Source of the DNA: Accumulibacter sp003538495
GTDB lineage: Bacteria; Pseudomonadota; Gammaproteobacteria; Burkholderiales; Rhodocyclaceae
Length of the DNA: 64,000 nt
Assembly (NCBI RefSeq): GCF_029255145.1
Contig: NZ_JAPUVQ010000031.1
Location: 11,770-75,769, forward strand
Direction: 5' to 3'
The position numbers were made by a program, and so were the translations under genes. Positions 55,847 to 64,000 of this stretch are shown here, piece by piece. Numbering within the stretch: position 1 is the stretch's first letter; every line of letters starts with the position of its first letter. The notes beneath the pieces were generated by a model. That model saw only the letters and a list, made by a program, of their open reading frames with translations, was not told where the DNA came from and did no database searches.

Positions 55847-56368
55847 CTAGTCGTCGGCGTAGCGGACGCGCTGGCGCGGCTTGCTCGGCTGCGTCAGGTG
55901 ACCCAGAGGCATGATGTGCGTCTGCTTCACGGTGTGCAGCGCGATACTGGTCTTGATGCGGGCGACGCCTGGCAAGCACAACATGCGCTTCATCATCAGC
56001 TCCGAGAACGCCGCCAGATCGGGAACGACGATCCGCAGCATGTAGTCGGCGTCGCCGCTGATCGAGAAGCAATCAAGGACTTCGGGCATCGCCGCGACCG
56101 CGGATTCGAAGGTCTCGCTGGCGGTGTCGCCATGGCTTTCGAGGATCACCTGGGCAAAGGCGGTAACCCCCAGTCCCAGCGCTGGCGGGGCGAGCAGGGC
56201 GACGTAACCGGCGATGATGCCGTCTTCTTCGAGGCGCTGGATGCGCCGGCTGATCTGCGACGCCGAGAGCTTGATCTGCTCGCCGAGCGTCGCGTTGGTG
56301 GCGTTGCCTTTGCGCTGCAGTGCTTCGAGCAGTGCAAGGTCGTAGCGGTCGATGGTGATTTTGGACAT
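55847..56368 (-). CDS. Lrp/AsnC family regulator, divergent from ppdC
   Basis: A 173-residue regulator. The N-terminal HTH (about 8-60) has LLEALQRKGNATNATLGEQI and SASQISRRIQRLEEDGIIAG. The C-terminal RAM domain has MPEVLDCFSISGDADYMLRI, a ligand-binding fold for amino acids. It is transcribed away from ppdC, with a 119-base gap; the same layout is reported for ipdC/ppdC in other bacteria. It may sense an aromatic amino acid. Chosen start at 56368; a longer form reaching 56428 is less likely. Confidence 0.9.
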   Translation of the reverse strand: MSKITIDRYDLALLEALQRKGNATNATLGEQIKLSASQISRRIQRLEEDGIIAGYVALLAPPALGLGVTAFAQVILESHGDTASETFESAVAAMPEVLDCFSISGDADYMLRIVVPDLAAFSELMMKRMLCLPGVARIKTSIALHTVKQTHIMPLGHLTQPSKPRQRVRYADD

Positions 56369-56487
56369 CAATTGGCCGTTTCGCGCATGAAATGTGCGCA
56401 GTATAGGGGTTTTCGCCACCATTTCCAATGCATCTTGCGCGGCATTGCTGTCATCATGTGGCCTTCCACGAGACGGGAGAAATCGCG

Positions 56488-58110
56488 ATGAACCTCACGG
56501 AATCGCTGCTGCACGCGCTGAAAGCAAATGGCGCCCGGCAGATTTTCGGCATCCCTGGCGATTTTGCGCTGCCTTTTTTCAAGATCATCGAGGAATCACG
56601 GATCCTGCCGCTATACACCCTGTCGCACGAACCGGGCGTCGGTTTTGCTGCTGACGCGGCGGTCCGGATGGTCGGCGGGCTAGGCGTCGCCGCCGTCACC
56701 TACGGTGCCGGCGCGCTGAACATGATCAACCCGGTGGCTGCGGCGTATGCCGAGAAGTCGCCGCTGGTGGTCCTTTCCGGCGGACCGGGCAAGAACGAGT
56801 CGAAGGCCGGTCTGCTGCTGCACCATCAGGCCAAGACGCTGGATTCACAGTTCCAGATCTTCCGGGAGATTACCTGCGACCAGTTGCGGCTTGATGACGC
56901 CGGGCGGGCGCCGGCCGGCATCGCCCGCGTCCTCGGCCATTGTCTGCGCTACTCGCGGCCGGTGTATATCGAACTGCCGCGCGACATGGTCGGCAAACCC
57001 TGTCAGGCGGTGCCGCCGCCGCGCGTGCCGGCAGTCGATCAGGACGCGCTCGAGGCCTGCGTCGACGAGATTCGTGCACGCCTGCAGCGGGCCAGCAGGC
57101 CGGCGTTGATGGTCGGTGTCGAGGTCCGTCGCTTCGGGCTTGAAGAGCGGGTGGCCGAGCTCGCTCGCCGACTTGGTTTGCCGGTGGTCACCAGTTTCAT
57201 GGGCCGCGGCCTGCTGGCCGATGCCGACGTCCCATTGGTCGGCACCTACATGGGCGTTGCGGGTCTGCCCGAAGTTACCGAACTGGTCGAGAACTCGGAC
57301 GGGCTGTTCCTGCTCGGAGTGATCGTCTGCGATACCAACTTCGGCGTTTCGGCGAGCAAGATCGACCTGCGCAAGACGATTCAGGCGCTCGATGAGCGGG
57401 TGACGATCGCCCACCATACCTACCCGCAGATTCCTCTGACGGCGCTGGTCGATCGGCTGCTGGAGCGCGTTCCTGACGGCGAACAGGCTTATGCAATGAC
57501 GCCGCGCAGTTTCCCGCGCGGGATGCTCGCCGATCAGGCGACGCTGACGCCGACCGACATTGCCGCGGCGGTCAACGACCTGATGGCCGAATACGGCAAG
57601 CTGCCGATCGCCTCGGACATCGGCGACTGCCTGTTTACCGCCATGGACATCGAGCACACGGCGCTGGTCGCCCCGGGGTATTACGCGACGATGGGCTTCG
57701 GCGTGCCGGCGGGGCTGGGCCTGCAGGCCGCGACCGGGCAGCGACCGCTGATCCTGGTCGGGGACGGGGCATTCCAGATGACAGGCTGGGAACTCGGCAA
57801 CTGCCAGCGCTACGGCTGGGATCCGATCGTCCTGGTGTTCAACAACGCCAGTTGGGAAATGCTGCGCACCTTCCAGCCGGAATCGTCGTTCAATGACCTC
57901 GGGCACTGGGGTTTCGCCGAAATGGCGGCCGGACTGGGTGGTGATGGCGTACGGGTGGGTAGCCGCGCCGAACTCAAGGCGGCGCTCGATCAGGCGGTAG
58001 CGACGCGCGGTCGCTTTCAGCTGATCGAGCTGACGATACCGCCGGGCGTCCTGTCGGCGACGCTGGCGCGCTTCGTGGCGGGAGTCAAGCAGCTCAATGC
58101 CGCGAAGTAG
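56488..58110 (+). CDS. ppdC: Indolepyruvate/phenylpyruvate decarboxylase
   Basis: A 540-residue thiamine diphosphate enzyme. Catalytic Glu48 in SHEPGVGFAAD; ThDP-Mg motif GDGAFQMTGWELGNC (from about 425) ending with NNASWEML. It closely resembles Azospirillum PPDC in regions like LLLHHQAKTLDSQF and DIGDCLFTAMD, as far as I can recall it. It decarboxylates phenylpyruvate or indolepyruvate to the aldehyde, a step towards phenylacetate or indole-3-acetate. Ribosome site GGGAG; the ATG at 56488 is the natural start. Single gene, divergent regulator. Confidence 0.92.
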   Translation: MNLTESLLHALKANGARQIFGIPGDFALPFFKIIEESRILPLYTLSHEPGVGFAADAAVRMVGGLGVAAVTYGAGALNMINPVAAAYAEKSPLVVLSGGPGKNESKAGLLLHHQAKTLDSQFQIFREITCDQLRLDDAGRAPAGIARVLGHCLRYSRPVYIELPRDMVGKPCQAVPPPRVPAVDQDALEACVDEIRARLQRASRPALMVGVEVRRFGLEERVAELARRLGLPVVTSFMGRGLLADADVPLVGTYMGVAGLPEVTELVENSDGLFLLGVIVCDTNFGVSASKIDLRKTIQALDERVTIAHHTYPQIPLTALVDRLLERVPDGEQAYAMTPRSFPRGMLADQATLTPTDIAAAVNDLMAEYGKLPIASDIGDCLFTAMDIEHTALVAPGYYATMGFGVPAGLGLQAATGQRPLILVGDGAFQMTGWELGNCQRYGWDPIVLVFNNASWEMLRTFQPESSFNDLGHWGFAEMAAGLGGDGVRVGSRAELKAALDQAVATRGRFQLIELTIPPGVLSATLARFVAGVKQLNAAK

Positions 58111-58137
58111 CGGAGTCGGTGGCGCCGGGGGAGCGGC

Positions 58138-59400
58138 TCAATGCTTGCCGTCGTCGAGGTGGATCACGTCATCGTGGTGGCGCTGGTTGGCTTCGTGGAG
58201 GCGTTTGACGAGGAACATCGAGCTGCTGAGGAACAGGCCGAACAGCGTAATCACCAGGTAGATCGACATCTCGGAGCGGACCATCAGGAAGTAGACGCCG
58301 GTCATCGCCAGGATCGACAGGTTCTCGTTGAAGTTCTGCACGGCTATCGAATGGCCGGCACCCATCAGGATGTGGCCACGGTGCTGCAACAGGGCGTTCA
58401 TCGGCACCACGAAGAATCCCGACAGCGCGCCGATCAGGACCAGTAGCGGTATCGCCAGCCACAGCTGCTGCACGAAATTCATCGCCAGCACGATCATCCC
58501 CATGGCGATTCCCAGCGGGATCACGCGTACCGCCTTGCGCAAGGTGATCATGCGTGCGGCGCCGACGGCGCCCAGCGCGACACCGATGGCGACCACGCCT
58601 TGCAGCATGCTCGACTTCGAGAGGTCGAGTTGCAGCGCGCTCTCGGCCCACTTGATGACGATGAACTGCAGGGTGGCGCCAGCGCCCCAAAACAGCGTCG
58701 TCACGGCCAGTGAAATCTGGCCCAGGCGGTCGCGCCAGAGCAGCAGCAGGCAATGGTTGAATTCACGCAGCAGATACCAGGGGTTCTTGTGCAGCACCCG
58801 GTGATCGACACCGGTGTCGGGAATGCGGAGGTTGAACAGCGCCGCCAGCAGGTAAAAGACGGCAACGAAACAGATCGCCATCTCGCCGACCGTATCGACG
58901 CCGGTGTCGATCACCGGGAAGTCGAGACGGAGCATTGCCTCGGCGATGTCCGGCCGGATCAGCAAGCCACCGATGACGACGCCAAGAATGATCGCGCCGA
59001 CCGTCAGTCCTTCGATCCAGCCATTGGCGACGACCAGCAGTCGGTGTGGCAGGTACTCGGTCAGGATGCCGTACTTGGCCGGCGAGTAGGCGGCTGCGCC
59101 GAGGCCGACCACGGCATACGCCAACAGCGGGTGAACATCCCAGTACATCATCGCGCAACCGACGATCTTGATCGCATTGCTGATGAACATCACCCGCCAC
59201 TTGGGCATCGAGTCGGCAAAGGCGCCGACGAAAGCGGCGAGAAGCACGTAGGAAACCGTGAAGAAGGTCTTCAGCAGCGGTTCATATTCGCTCGGCGCGT
59301 GCATGTCGCGCAGGATCGAAATGGCTACGATGAGCAGAACGTTGTCGGCCAGCGCTGAAAAAAACTGCGCAGCCATGATGATGTAGAAGCCGAAAGGCAT
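58138..59400 (-). CDS. lplT: Lysophospholipid transporter LplT-type MFS protein
   Basis: A 420-residue major-facilitator protein with about 12 hydrophobic segments. It starts MPFGFYIIMAAQFFSALADN and has YSPAKYGILTEYLPHRLLVVANGWIEG, a hallmark of LplT. LplT flips lysophospholipids inward for re-acylation; the Aas acyltransferase that usually accompanies it is not in the window. The C-terminal tail is His/Asp-rich (HHDDVIHLDDG). It converges with ppdC and is divergent from the LysR gene. Confidence 0.88.
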   Translation of the reverse strand: MPFGFYIIMAAQFFSALADNVLLIVAISILRDMHAPSEYEPLLKTFFTVSYVLLAAFVGAFADSMPKWRVMFISNAIKIVGCAMMYWDVHPLLAYAVVGLGAAAYSPAKYGILTEYLPHRLLVVANGWIEGLTVGAIILGVVIGGLLIRPDIAEAMLRLDFPVIDTGVDTVGEMAICFVAVFYLLAALFNLRIPDTGVDHRVLHKNPWYLLREFNHCLLLLWRDRLGQISLAVTTLFWGAGATLQFIVIKWAESALQLDLSKSSMLQGVVAIGVALGAVGAARMITLRKAVRVIPLGIAMGMIVLAMNFVQQLWLAIPLLVLIGALSGFFVVPMNALLQHRGHILMGAGHSIAVQNFNENLSILAMTGVYFLMVRSEMSIYLVITLFGLFLSSSMFLVKRLHEANQRHHDDVIHLDDGKH

Positions 59401-59568
59401 GGAATATTCCGGAGGGGGCGGTTTCCGATATGCTGGGCTTATACCATGAAAGGCCGCAACTTGTTACGACAGGCTGTGGCGTCGCAGCGAATCGGGCAAT
59501 AGGCTCTCTGTCCGGCGCCCCGCTTTTGTGTTTGAATACTGGAATAAGTCGAAACCGGGAGAGGGCTT

Positions 59569-60471
59569 ATGGCGGATCGTCGCCTGCAGGTGTTTCACGC
59601 TGTCGCCAAACATCTTTCTTTTACCAAGGCCGGGGAAGCGCTGCACATGACGCAGCCGGCCGTGACCTTTCAGATCAAGCAGCTCGAGGAGCGCTTCAAT
59701 ACCCGCCTCTTCGACCGCGGCGGCGGGCGCATCTCGCTGACACCGGCCGGCGATCTGGTTCTCGATTACGCCGAGCGGATCCTCGCACTGTCCGCCGAGC
59801 TCGACATCCGCGTCGCCGAGATGACCGGGCAAATGAGCGGCAGCCTGCTGGTCGGCGCGAGCACGACGATCGCCGAGTTCATGCTGCCGCCGATCCTCGG
59901 TGAGTTCAACGTCCGCTATCCGCAGGTGCGGGCGCGGTTGACGGTGGCCAACTCGGAAGCGATCAGCAATGCCATCGCCGCGCATACGCTCGATATCGGC
60001 CTGATCGAGTCGCAAGTGACGCAGCCGAGCCTGCAGAGCGAGGTCTGTGGCGACGACGAATTGCAGGTGGTGTGCACCCCGAGTCATCCGCTGGCCGGGC
60101 AGCAGGAAGTCGACGCGCGGAGCTTGCTGGCGCACGATTTCATTGCCCGCGAGCCTGGTTCGAGCACTCGCGAAATCACCGACAGCTACTTGCGCGCCTG
60201 CGGCGTCGAGCCCGAACAGCTGAGGACGGTGATGGAGTTGTCGAGCCCGGAAGCACTGAAAGGCGTGGTTGCCACCGGCCTGGGCTTTTCGATCGTCTCG
60301 CGCGCCAGTTTCGAGAAGGAGCGCCAGCTCGGGACGCTGGTCGGCGTGTCGCTGCGGCCAGCGCTGAAGCGGACGCTGTCGCTGATCTATCCCAAGGAGC
60401 GCTTCCGCTCGCAGGTCGTCCTCAGTTTCGTCGAATTCGCCCGCAGCAAGCTGAAGGAGCTGTCGAGCTGA
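59569..60471 (+). CDS. LysR-type transcriptional regulator, CysB/CbbR-like group
   Basis: A 300-residue regulator. The HTH is at about 1-60 (VFHAVAKHLSFTKAGEALHM, then QPAVTFQIKQLEERF) with FDRGGGRISLTPAG behind. The effector domain opens at GSLLVGASTTIAEFMLP, typical of the CbbR/CysB-like branch. It overlaps alr by one base (TGATG), which is unusual for a LysR gene, and so alr, radA and this gene may be one transcript. Ribosome site GGGAGAG. Target genes unknown. Confidence 0.88.
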   Translation: MADRRLQVFHAVAKHLSFTKAGEALHMTQPAVTFQIKQLEERFNTRLFDRGGGRISLTPAGDLVLDYAERILALSAELDIRVAEMTGQMSGSLLVGASTTIAEFMLPPILGEFNVRYPQVRARLTVANSEAISNAIAAHTLDIGLIESQVTQPSLQSEVCGDDELQVVCTPSHPLAGQQEVDARSLLAHDFIAREPGSSTREITDSYLRACGVEPEQLRTVMELSSPEALKGVVATGLGFSIVSRASFEKERQLGTLVGVSLRPALKRTLSLIYPKERFRSQVVLSFVEFARSKLKELSS

Positions 60472-61574
60472 TGCCGCGTCCGATCGAGGCGCGCATCAAG
60501 CTTGCCGCGCTACGTCACAATTACCTGCTCGGCCGCAGGCACGCCGCCCGCCACAACAGCGCAGCAAAGGCCTGGGCAGTGGTCAAGGCCAACGCCTACG
60601 GGCATGGTCTGCTGCGAGCTGCCGCGGCGCTGGGCGACGTCGCCGACGGATTTGCACTGCTCGACCTCGACGAGGCGGTTCGGCTGCGCGAGGCGGGCAT
60701 CCGGCAGCCGATTCTCCTGCTCGAGGGGTTTTTCGAGGCCGCCGACCTGAGCGTTTGCGCCGCCTACCAGCTGACCGCCGTCGTTCATTGCCTGGAGCAG
60801 CTTGAGATGCTGCGGCTGGCGCCAGCGCCGCTTTGCCTGCCGATCTATCTGAAGCTGAACACCGGCATGAATCGGCTCGGCCTGCGCGCCGAGCAGCTGC
60901 CGGCCGTCAGGCGCAAGCTGGCGGCGTCGCCGGCGGTCGGCGCGGTGACCTTGATGACCCACTTCGCCGAAGCCGATGGTGACGGCGGCGAGCGCTGCAT
61001 CGCCTGGCAGCTCGAACGCTTCACGGCGATGATTTCCGGCTGGACGGACGCCGAGCGCTTGCCGGTGTCGCTGGCCAACTCGGCGGCGATCCTGCGCTAT
61101 CCGCAAACCGCCCATGACTGGGTGCGGCCAGGAATCATGCTCTATGGTGGCAGTCCATTTGCCGATCAGGATGCCGCCAGCCTCGACCTGCTGCCGGTGA
61201 TGACCTTGCGCAGCCGGATCCTGGCGGTGCAGGAAATCGGCGTCGGCGAGCGCGTCGGCTACGGCGGTACCTTTGTCGCGCGGGTGCCGACTCGGGTCGG
61301 CGTCGTCGCCTGCGGCTATGCCGACGGCTACCCACGGCACGCACCCGGCGGGACACCGATCCTCGTGGCTGGTCGCCGGACGCAGACCCTGGGGCGGGTA
61401 TCGATGGACATGCTGGCCTGCGATCTCACCGAACTGCCAGAGTCTGGCGTGAACAGTCCGGTGGTGCTGTGGGGCGAGGGGCTGCCGGCCGACGAGGTGG
61501 CGACCGCAGCGGGGACCATCAGTTACGAGCTGTTCTGCGCGCTGGCCCGGCGTGTGCCGGTGGTCGAAGGCTGA
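60471..61574 (+). CDS. alr: Alanine racemase
   Basis: A 367-residue PLP enzyme that makes D-alanine for peptidoglycan. The PLP lysine is Lys39 in AVVKANAYGHG, and the opposing catalytic tyrosine is about Tyr264 in RVGYGGTF. MTHFAEAD, LANSAAILRYP and VSMDMLACDL are family motifs. The ATG at 60471 overlaps the LysR stop, with AAGGAG about ten bases upstream. radA follows within 2 bases, a common pairing in Betaproteobacteria. Confidence 0.94.
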   Translation: MPRPIEARIKLAALRHNYLLGRRHAARHNSAAKAWAVVKANAYGHGLLRAAAALGDVADGFALLDLDEAVRLREAGIRQPILLLEGFFEAADLSVCAAYQLTAVVHCLEQLEMLRLAPAPLCLPIYLKLNTGMNRLGLRAEQLPAVRRKLAASPAVGAVTLMTHFAEADGDGGERCIAWQLERFTAMISGWTDAERLPVSLANSAAILRYPQTAHDWVRPGIMLYGGSPFADQDAASLDLLPVMTLRSRILAVQEIGVGERVGYGGTFVARVPTRVGVVACGYADGYPRHAPGGTPILVAGRRTQTLGRVSMDMLACDLTELPESGVNSPVVLWGEGLPADEVATAAGTISYELFCALARRVPVVEG

Positions 61575-61576
61575 TC

Positions 61577-62956
61577 ATGGCCAGGGCCGGCGACCGGCAG
61601 AATACCATTTTCTCCTGTACCGAGTGCGGCGCCAGCGCCGCCAAGTGGCAGGGACAGTGTCCCGGCTGCGGGGTCTGGAATACCCTCGTCGAGACCGTCG
61701 CCGAAGCGGCGGCGACCAGCCAGCAGCGGCGTTTCGCGGCGCTGAGCGGCACTTCCGCGGTGCAGACGCTCAGTGAGATCGACGCCCGCGAGGAAGACCG
61801 CCTGCCGACCGGTATCGGCGAGTTCGATCGGGCACTCGGTGGTGGACTGGTCGCCGGTGGGGTGGTGCTGATTGGTGGCGACCCGGGAATCGGCAAGAGC
61901 ACGCTGCTGCTGCAGGCGCTGGCCGAGATGTCGGCGGCGCGAAACGTGCTCTACGTCAGCGGCGAGGAATCGGGCCAGCAGATCGCCATGCGCGCCCGGC
62001 GCCTGTCGCTGGAGACGCGGGCGCTGCGCCTGCTCGCCGAGATCAACCTGGAAAAAATCCTGGCCACGCTGCAATCGGTACAGCCGCAGGTGGCGGTGAT
62101 CGACTCGATCCAGACGCTGTGGTCGGATCAACTCAACTCGGCGCCGGGATCGGTCGCGCAGGTACGCGAATGCGCCGCGCAGTTGACGCGCCTCGCCAAA
62201 CAGACGGGAATCACCGTGATTCTGGTCGGACACGTGACCAAGGAGGGTGCGCTGGCCGGGCCGCGGGTGCTCGAACACATCGTCGACACGGTGCTCTACT
62301 TCGAGGGCGATACCCACTCCAGCTTCCGCTTGATCCGCGCGGTAAAGAACCGCTACGGCGCGGTCAACGAGATCGGCGTCTTCGCGATGACCGACCGCGG
62401 CCTGAAGGGCGTGAGCAACCCCTCGGCGATCTTTCTGTCGAAGCACGGCTACGACGTTCCGGGTTCCTGCGTGCTGGTCACCCAGGAAGGCACCCGGCCG
62501 CTGCTGGTCGAGGTCCAGGCGCTGGTCGATCAGGCGCACGGCAACCCGCGACGGCTGACGGTCGGTCTCGACGCCCAGCGTCTGGCGATGTTGCTGGCCG
62601 TTCTGCACCGCCATGCAGGCATCGTTTGCTTCGATCAGGACGTTTTCGTGAATGCCGTCGGCGGCGTCAAGATCAGCGAGCCGGCAGCGGACCTCGCGGT
62701 TTCACTGGCGATCGTTTCATCTCTTAAAAACAGAGCGTTGGCGGAGAAACTTATTGTATTCGGTGAGGTAGGTCTGGCGGGCGAGATACGGCCGGCGCCG
62801 CGTGGGCAGGAACGCCTCCGGGAAGCCGCCAAACTCGGGTTTACGCGTGCCATGATCCCCGAAGCCAACAAACCCAGGCAGGCCATCGCCGGCATCGAGG
62901 TGATCCCGGTGCGGCGGGTCGAAGAAGCCGTACAAGCCCTGCGCGATCTCGAATGA
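61577..62956 (+). CDS. radA: DNA repair protein RadA (Sms)
   Basis: A 459-residue RecA-like ATPase with a DnaB-like role in branch migration. The N-terminal C4 zinc finger is Cys14, 17, 28 and 31 (CTECGASAAKWQGQCPGC). Walker A GDPGIGKST stands near residue 102, the RadA motif KNRYG near 257, and a Lon-like C-terminal domain (GGVKISEPAADLAVSLAIVS) closes it. It begins 2 bases after alr. Complete and standard. The frame opens earlier inside alr, but the ATG at 61577 is the standard start. Confidence 0.95.
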   Translation: MARAGDRQNTIFSCTECGASAAKWQGQCPGCGVWNTLVETVAEAAATSQQRRFAALSGTSAVQTLSEIDAREEDRLPTGIGEFDRALGGGLVAGGVVLIGGDPGIGKSTLLLQALAEMSAARNVLYVSGEESGQQIAMRARRLSLETRALRLLAEINLEKILATLQSVQPQVAVIDSIQTLWSDQLNSAPGSVAQVRECAAQLTRLAKQTGITVILVGHVTKEGALAGPRVLEHIVDTVLYFEGDTHSSFRLIRAVKNRYGAVNEIGVFAMTDRGLKGVSNPSAIFLSKHGYDVPGSCVLVTQEGTRPLLVEVQALVDQAHGNPRRLTVGLDAQRLAMLLAVLHRHAGIVCFDQDVFVNAVGGVKISEPAADLAVSLAIVSSLKNRALAEKLIVFGEVGLAGEIRPAPRGQERLREAAKLGFTRAMIPEANKPRQAIAGIEVIPVRRVEEAVQALRDLE

Positions 62957-63038
62957 ATGGCGCCGAGCGGGTGGCAGGGTCTCGGGGTGAGGCGCACGGT
63001 TCAAGGCCGAAGGCGTAACCGGCAGCACCACGGACCGG

Positions 63039-63972
63039 TCAGCGTGGCTGGCTGCGGGAATTCTTCTCGGGCAGTGCCGACCCCCTGAACGACCCCTGGT
63101 CGGCGGACGGAGCGATGAAGACGCGGTTGCGTCGCTGCTTCTTGGCCTCGTGCAGCGCTTCATCGGCTCGCTTGAGGGACGTCGTCAGCGATCCGCGGCT
63201 GGCGTCCGGCCAGTCCCCGGCTCAGGGTGATCGGCAGGCAGACGCCGTCGCTCAACTGCAGCGGGTTCTTGGCCACGCGATGGCGCAGGCGCTCCGCCAG
63301 GCGATGCGCTTCGACCAGGCTCGTTTCTGACAAGAGGAAGGCGAGTTTCTCGCCGCCGTAACGACACGCACAGTCAGACTGCCGCAAGGTCTTCGTCAGC
63401 AGTTCGGAGATCGACGTCAGCACCAGGTCGCCAACCGCATGTCCGTAGCGGTCATTGACCTGCTTGAAGAAATCGAGGTCGGCCATGGTGACGCAAACCG
63501 GCCGGTCGTAGCGCTGCGCACGCTTGACTTCTTCCTCGGCAAGCGCCATGCAATGCCGGCGGTTGAACATCCCGGTCAGATCGTCGGTAGTCGCCGGAAA
63601 GATCAATTGCTGGCGGGCCTTCTCGTTCTCGTGCATGACCTCGCGCAACTGGCCGATCGCCCCCTCGACGGCACCGATCTCCCGCATCGCAGCCGGCGCG
63701 AACGGTTTGACCGGGGCGCCGGCACGTAGCGCCGACAGCGCCTCGTCCATCATCTCTAGAGGGCGAATAAGATGGCGATGGATCAGGAACAGGACCAGAC
63801 CGGCAAGAGCCGCGACCAGCGCGAGAACGACCGCCAGTTTGACGCGACTTTGCACCATGATCGCCGACATCTGGCACAAGTTCAGATTTCCTGATCCCGG
63901 CCGGGAATGTAGGTAGAATTCCGGAATTGCGAGTAGCACTTTATTTCGAAGGCCATAATTTTCGTATGGCAT
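63039..63972 (-). pseudogene. Degenerate GGDEF protein with a frameshift near its end
   Basis: The readable protein has a membrane segment (about 44-64), a HAMP-like region with RPLEMMDEALSALRAG, and a GGDEF domain. The active-site motif is GGEKL (206-210) instead of GG(D/E)EF, while the inhibitory-site RxxD (RQSD, 197-200) stands exactly five residues before it. The frame stops at 63160, but another frame continues the domain end (SLKRADEALHEAKKQRRNRV) to 63039. So it is probably an inactive cyclase and frame-broken, or a c-di-GMP-binding remnant. The N-terminus may extend beyond the window, as no in-frame stop is seen before 64000. Confidence 0.7.
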
Positions 63973-64000
63973 AGACCAAGCGTCGCTAGGAGTGCAAGGA

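Overview
This 64 kb window is high-GC, densely coded chromosomal DNA from a Betaproteobacterium. The mix of gene families points to Rhodocyclales, possibly an Accumulibacter-like organism: a complete bioA-F-H-C-D run, a DUF2863-like protein, tripartite tricarboxylate (Tct/Bug) transport, a phenylpyruvate/indolepyruvate decarboxylase beside an AsnC-type regulator, a PHA-type thiolase and a large investment in glycogen metabolism. The genus is an inference from gene content, not a measurement. I see no rRNA, tRNA, CRISPR array, prophage or intact insertion sequence. Many neighbouring genes overlap by 1-20 bases (ATGA, TGATG, GTGA, TTGA junctions), so translational coupling is the rule.

Layout 1-17 kb: a minus-strand three-gene unit (HD-GYP protein, ABC ATPase, FtsX-type permease cut by the window edge); an MltB-type lytic transglycosylase; a small membrane protein; a gene-free stretch (4501-5009) that looks like a minus-strand small-RNA unit; a plus-strand oxidation cluster (aldehyde dehydrogenase, Tat-signal protein, GMC oxidoreductase, lipase-like hydrolase); a VTT membrane protein; a sodium:solute symporter; a retropepsin-like protease with a CoA-type Nudix hydrolase; a CobD/CbiB-like membrane protein; and an acetyl-CoA acetyltransferase ending in a strong bidirectional terminator.

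Layout 17-30 kb: the minus-strand biotin operon (bioA, F, H, C, D; bioB is not here), then a DUF2863-like gene, two small hypothetical genes, and a Tct transporter operon (tctC, a frameshifted O-methyltransferase, tctB, tctA) with a divergent LysR gene.

Layout 30-45 kb: an L,D-transpeptidase and a MepK-type endopeptidase arranged head to head with overlapping start codons; a scar where a transposase remnant abuts a truncated parvulin gene; a DUF3604 protein and a FadL-type porin; the AmmeMemoRadiSam trio (amrB, amrA, amrS) with a coupled hydrolase; ispD-ispF; an acyltransferase; and a membrane-anchored TIR protein beside an amidase.

Layout 45-64 kb: glycogen phosphorylase converging on glgE and glgM (the maltose-1-phosphate route of glycogen synthesis); tsaB-rimI-uracil-DNA glycosylase; lemA with two TPM-domain genes; AsnC regulator and ppdC; lplT; LysR-alr-radA; and a damaged GGDEF protein at the right edge. 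Three genes carry frameshifts (O-methyltransferase, parvulin, GGDEF). One is at a 9-base homopolymer, where a sequencing error or programmed slippage must both be considered.
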